From NCBI GenBank assembly GCA_902796815.1, contig CADBQL010000097.1:1-7611 (forward strand): a stretch of DNA of 7,611 nt, given 5' to 3'. The position numbers and the translations under genes were made by a program. This stretch comes from an uncultured Coriobacteriaceae bacterium. Its GTDB lineage: Bacteria > Actinomycetota > Coriobacteriia > Coriobacteriales > Eggerthellaceae. Numbering within the stretch: position 1 is the stretch's first letter; each line of letters begins with the position of its first letter. This document shows, piece after piece, positions 5,557 to 7,611 of this stretch. Below the pieces are notes generated by a model. That model saw only the letters and a program-made list of their open reading frames with translations, was not told where the DNA came from and made no database searches.

Positions 5557-5569
5557 ATCACCTCCCCAC
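5557..5569 (-). promoter_or_regulatory. Strong ribosome binding site of the amidase gene
   Basis: Read on the - strand, GGGGAGGTGATCA precedes the ATG (5549-5551), with nine bases between GGAGG and the start. The AGGTGATC stretch is complementary to the 16S rRNA 3' end. This fixes the start of the signal peptide. A GTGAGAAAAT decamer at 5593-5602 (- strand) could supply the -10 region. Confidence 0.7.
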
Positions 5570-5684
5570 GCGCCCAGAAACAATCCGCCAGTATTTTCTC
5601 ACAGAAGAAGCGGGTCATCCGCACAGCAGCGCTCCACCCATCAACTTTGCATCGCCAATCGATGTGAAACCAGCATCCTTTCGG

Positions 5685-5690
5685 TACAAT
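5685..5690 (+). promoter_or_regulatory. Putative -10 element of the ettA promoter
   Basis: TACAAT at 5685-5690 lies 38 nt before the ATG at 5729 and is a good -10 match. The corresponding -35 region (about 5662-5668, ATGTGAA) is poor. The intergenic region 5552-5728 separates divergent genes and should hold promoters in both directions. Confidence 0.35.
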
Positions 5691-5728
5691 ACTCGTACAA
5701 CCAAAACCCCAAGCGAAACGAGGTTTTC

Positions 5729-7408
5729 ATGGCAGAATTCATCTACGTGCTCGAGAAGGCACGAAAGGCACACGGCGACAAGGTCATCCTCGACGACGTG
5801 ACGCTCGCTTTTTACCCCGGCGCCAAAATCGGCGTCGTCGGCCCAAACGGCATGGGAAAATCCACCTTGCTCAAAGTCATGGCTGGACTCGAGGAGGTCA
5901 GCAATGGCGAGGCACGGCTGACCCCGGGCTATACGGTCGGCCTGCTGCAGCAGGAACCGCCGCTCGACGAGGACAAAACAGTACGCGAGAACGTCGAAAT
6001 GGCCTTCGCCGACACGCTCGCCAAGGTGGCACGCTTCAACGAAATCGGGGCGGAGATGGCCGATCCCGATGCGGACTTTGACGCGCTCATGGATGAGATG
6101 GGCAAACTTCAGGACGCCATTGACGCCGCAAACGGTTGGGATCTCGACTCACAGCTCTCACAGGCCATGGATGCCTTGCAATGCCCGGACCCCGATGCCC
6201 CGGTAAGCGTGCTCTCAGGCGGCGAACGACGTCGCGTAGCGCTCTGCCGCCTACTGCTCGAGGCGCCCGACCTGCTTCTCCTCGACGAGCCGACCAACCA
6301 TCTCGACGCCGAGTCGGTGTTGTGGCTCGAGCATTTCCTGGGTTCCTACCAGGGAGCCGTGCTTGCCGTCACGCATGACCGCTACTTCCTCGACAACGTT
6401 GCCGAATGGATCTGCGAAGTCGACCGTGGCAGGCTTTACCCTTACAAGGGCAACTACTCGACTTATCTCGAGACAAAAGCCGCACGCCTCGAGCTGCAAG
6501 GCCAACAAGACGCTAAGCGCGCCAAGAAGATGAAAGCCGAGCTCGAGTGGGTGCGCTCGGGCGCGAAGGCGCGCCAAGCCAAAGGTAAGGCGCGTCTCGA
6601 ACGCTACGAACAGATGGCTGCCGAAGCGGCGGCGCGCCGGGATATTGATTTCACCGAGATCCATATCCCCGCAGGCCCGCGACTGGGTAACAAGGTGCTC
6701 GAGGCTGAACACCTGCACAAGCAGTTCGGCGACCGCGTGCTCATCGATGATCTTTCGTTCACGCTGCCGCGAAACGGCATCGTCGGCGTCATCGGCCCTA
6801 ACGGCGTAGGAAAGACCACCTTGTTCAAGATGATTGTCGGACAGGAAGAGCCAACGTCAGGCACGCTCGAACTCGGCGAGACAGCCCAGGTTTCCTACGT
6901 CGACCAGAACCGCGCCGGCATTGACCCCAACAAGAATGTCTGGGAAGTCGTCAGCGGCGGCCAGGACTACATGATGGTCGGCACGACTGAGGTACCGAGC
7001 CGCGCTTATGTCGCCGGTTTTGGGTTTAAAGGTTCCGACCAGCAAAAACGCGCAGGCGTGCTTTCGGGTGGCGAGCGAAACCGCCTGAATCTCGCGCTCA
7101 CGCTCAGCCAAGGCGGAAACCTCCTGCTCCTCGACGAGCCCACAAACGATCTCGACACCGAAACCCTTACGAGCCTCGAAGCCGCGCTTGACGAATTCAG
7201 CGGATGCGCGGTCATCACGAGCCACGACCGCTTCTTCCTCGACCGTGTTGCCACGCATATCCTGGCGTGGGAGGGCGATGACGAAAACCCCGGTCGCTGG
7301 CATTGGCATGAGGGCAACTTCGAGTCCTACCAAGAAGACCGCGTCCGTCGCCTCGGCCCCGACGCCTCCAAACCGCACCGCCTGCATCGCAAGCTCACCC
7401 GCGACTAG
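5729..7408 (+). CDS. ettA: ABC-F ATPase EttA, energy-dependent translational throttle protein
   Basis: A soluble 559-residue protein with two ABC ATPase domains and no membrane segment. It closely resembles E. coli EttA (555 residues), which binds the ribosomal E site and gates the first elongation step according to ATP/ADP ratio. Domain 1 has GPNGMGKST (38-46), signature LSGGERRRVALCRLL (162-176) and LLLLDEPTNHLDAES (182-196, Glu187). The EttA 'arm' (about 94-140, with ADPDADFD) is present, as is the basic linker ELEWVRSGAKARQAKGKAR (271-289). Domain 2 has GPNGVGKTT (356-364), LSGGERNRLNLAL (445-457) and LLLLDEPTNDLD (465-476, Glu470). The tail RRLGPDASKPHR mirrors the E. coli ending. GAGG at 5720-5723 lies five bases before the ATG. 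All catalytic residues are present. Family members that give antibiotic resistance exist, but the arm and linker point to EttA. Confidence 0.93.
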   Translation: MAEFIYVLEKARKAHGDKVILDDVTLAFYPGAKIGVVGPNGMGKSTLLKVMAGLEEVSNGEARLTPGYTVGLLQQEPPLDEDKTVRENVEMAFADTLAKVARFNEIGAEMADPDADFDALMDEMGKLQDAIDAANGWDLDSQLSQAMDALQCPDPDAPVSVLSGGERRRVALCRLLLEAPDLLLLDEPTNHLDAESVLWLEHFLGSYQGAVLAVTHDRYFLDNVAEWICEVDRGRLYPYKGNYSTYLETKAARLELQGQQDAKRAKKMKAELEWVRSGAKARQAKGKARLERYEQMAAEAAARRDIDFTEIHIPAGPRLGNKVLEAEHLHKQFGDRVLIDDLSFTLPRNGIVGVIGPNGVGKTTLFKMIVGQEEPTSGTLELGETAQVSYVDQNRAGIDPNKNVWEVVSGGQDYMMVGTTEVPSRAYVAGFGFKGSDQQKRAGVLSGGERNRLNLALTLSQGGNLLLLDEPTNDLDTETLTSLEAALDEFSGCAVITSHDRFFLDRVATHILAWEGDDENPGRWHWHEGNFESYQEDRVRRLGPDASKPHRLHRKLTRD

Positions 7409-7412
7409 CTTG

Positions 7413-7432
7413 CAGCTGGGCCGCTCCAGCTG
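7413..7432 (+). terminator. Stem-loop after ettA, possible weak terminator
   Basis: A perfect 7-bp inverted repeat, CAGCTGG (7413-7419) and CCAGCTG (7426-7432), with a 6-nt loop begins four bases after the ettA stop codon. No T-run follows (AGGTCC), so intrinsic termination would be inefficient, and read-through into the permease gene at 7490 is possible. Confidence 0.35.
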
Positions 7433-7489
7433 AGGTCCACCCAAAATGGAGACCACCCCACGCGCAAACGAAAGGACGAAGCACCGTAC

Positions 7490-7611
7490 GTGAAAGGCGC
7501 GTTCAACAAAGAAGTCGTACGCTCGATCACGCGATCAATCGGCCGTTTTGCAGCAATCTTGATCATATCGCTGCTCGGCGCGGGCTTCTTTGCGGGATTG
7601 CGCATGGCTGC
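7490..7611 (+). CDS. N terminus of an FtsX-like ABC transporter permease (partial)
   Basis: From a GTG at 7490 the frame is open to the window edge for 40 codons. The product starts VKGAFNKEVVRSITRSIGRF, followed by a hydrophobic helix AAILIISLLGAGFFAGLRMA. A short basic amphipathic stretch with R-S/T-x-x-RF, then a first helix ending in G(V/A)GFFAG, is the usual opening of large FtsX/MacB-type ABC permeases (DUF-like 'ABC transporter permease' of Actinobacteria and Firmicutes). No upstream ATG is in frame within the intergenic gap. The best purine-rich site, AAAGGA (7471-7476), is 13 nt from the GTG, which is rather far, so the exact start is uncertain. It lies 81 nt after ettA on the same strand. 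The rest of the gene, and any ATPase partner, is outside the window. Confidence 0.65.
   Translation, partial: MKGAFNKEVVRSITRSIGRFAAILIISLLGAGFFAGLRMA

Noticed and set aside
6251..6718. A 155-residue - strand open frame within ettA
   Set aside because: It is the mirror of a strongly conserved ABC-F coding sequence and has no independent start signal.

Overview
The window looks like chromosomal DNA of a moderately GC-rich anaerobic actinobacterium. The best guess is a member of the Coriobacteriia, family Eggerthellaceae or close to it. The hints are a Tat/lipobox leader next to the tail of a DmsC-like anchor (these organisms carry many molybdoenzyme reductase operons), a secreted amidase with ricin-type trefoil domains, and GC-biased codon use. 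This placement is inference and was not tested by any search.

Layout. Positions 2-61 hold the last 19 codons of an unidentified + strand gene. Positions 62-767 contain no intact gene. They hold two GC-rich inverted repeats (159-194 and 225-264) and then, on the - strand, what looks like the scar of a deleted DMSO-reductase-type operon: the 3' end of a dmsC-like membrane anchor gene (286-420) abuts the 5' end of a Tat-exported catalytic subunit gene (to 544). A likely promoter region for the next gene follows. At 768-1523 (+) is a TSUP/TauE-SafE family transporter. It meets tail to tail, sharing a TTAA, a - strand gene (1520-2566) for an unusual two-domain protein: a P-loop AAA_28-type ATPase/kinase fused to a DUF523/TudS-type Fe-S desulfidase domain. 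At 2781-3845 (+) is a membrane-anchored alpha/beta hydrolase with a complete catalytic triad. At 3950-5551 (-) is a secreted N-acetylmuramoyl-L-alanine amidase with two trefoil repeats. At 5729-7408 (+) is the ABC-F translation factor EttA. From 7490 to the edge is the start of an FtsX-like ABC permease.

How the pieces relate. Most genes appear to be single transcription units on alternating strands, so there is no long operon. The one functional pairing suggested by the families is the TSUP transporter (sulfur anions) facing the ATPase-TudS fusion (removes sulfur from thiolated pyrimidines and releases sulfide). The hydrolase and amidase both act at the cell surface, but nothing else links them.

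The most notable unexplained structure is a family of three near-identical palindromes (core GCCCCTGGGGCG, arms ATGAGT/ACTCAT). One lies upstream of the hydrolase gene and two lie in tandem downstream of it. The other points to follow up are the ATPase-TudS fusion and the operon deletion scar.
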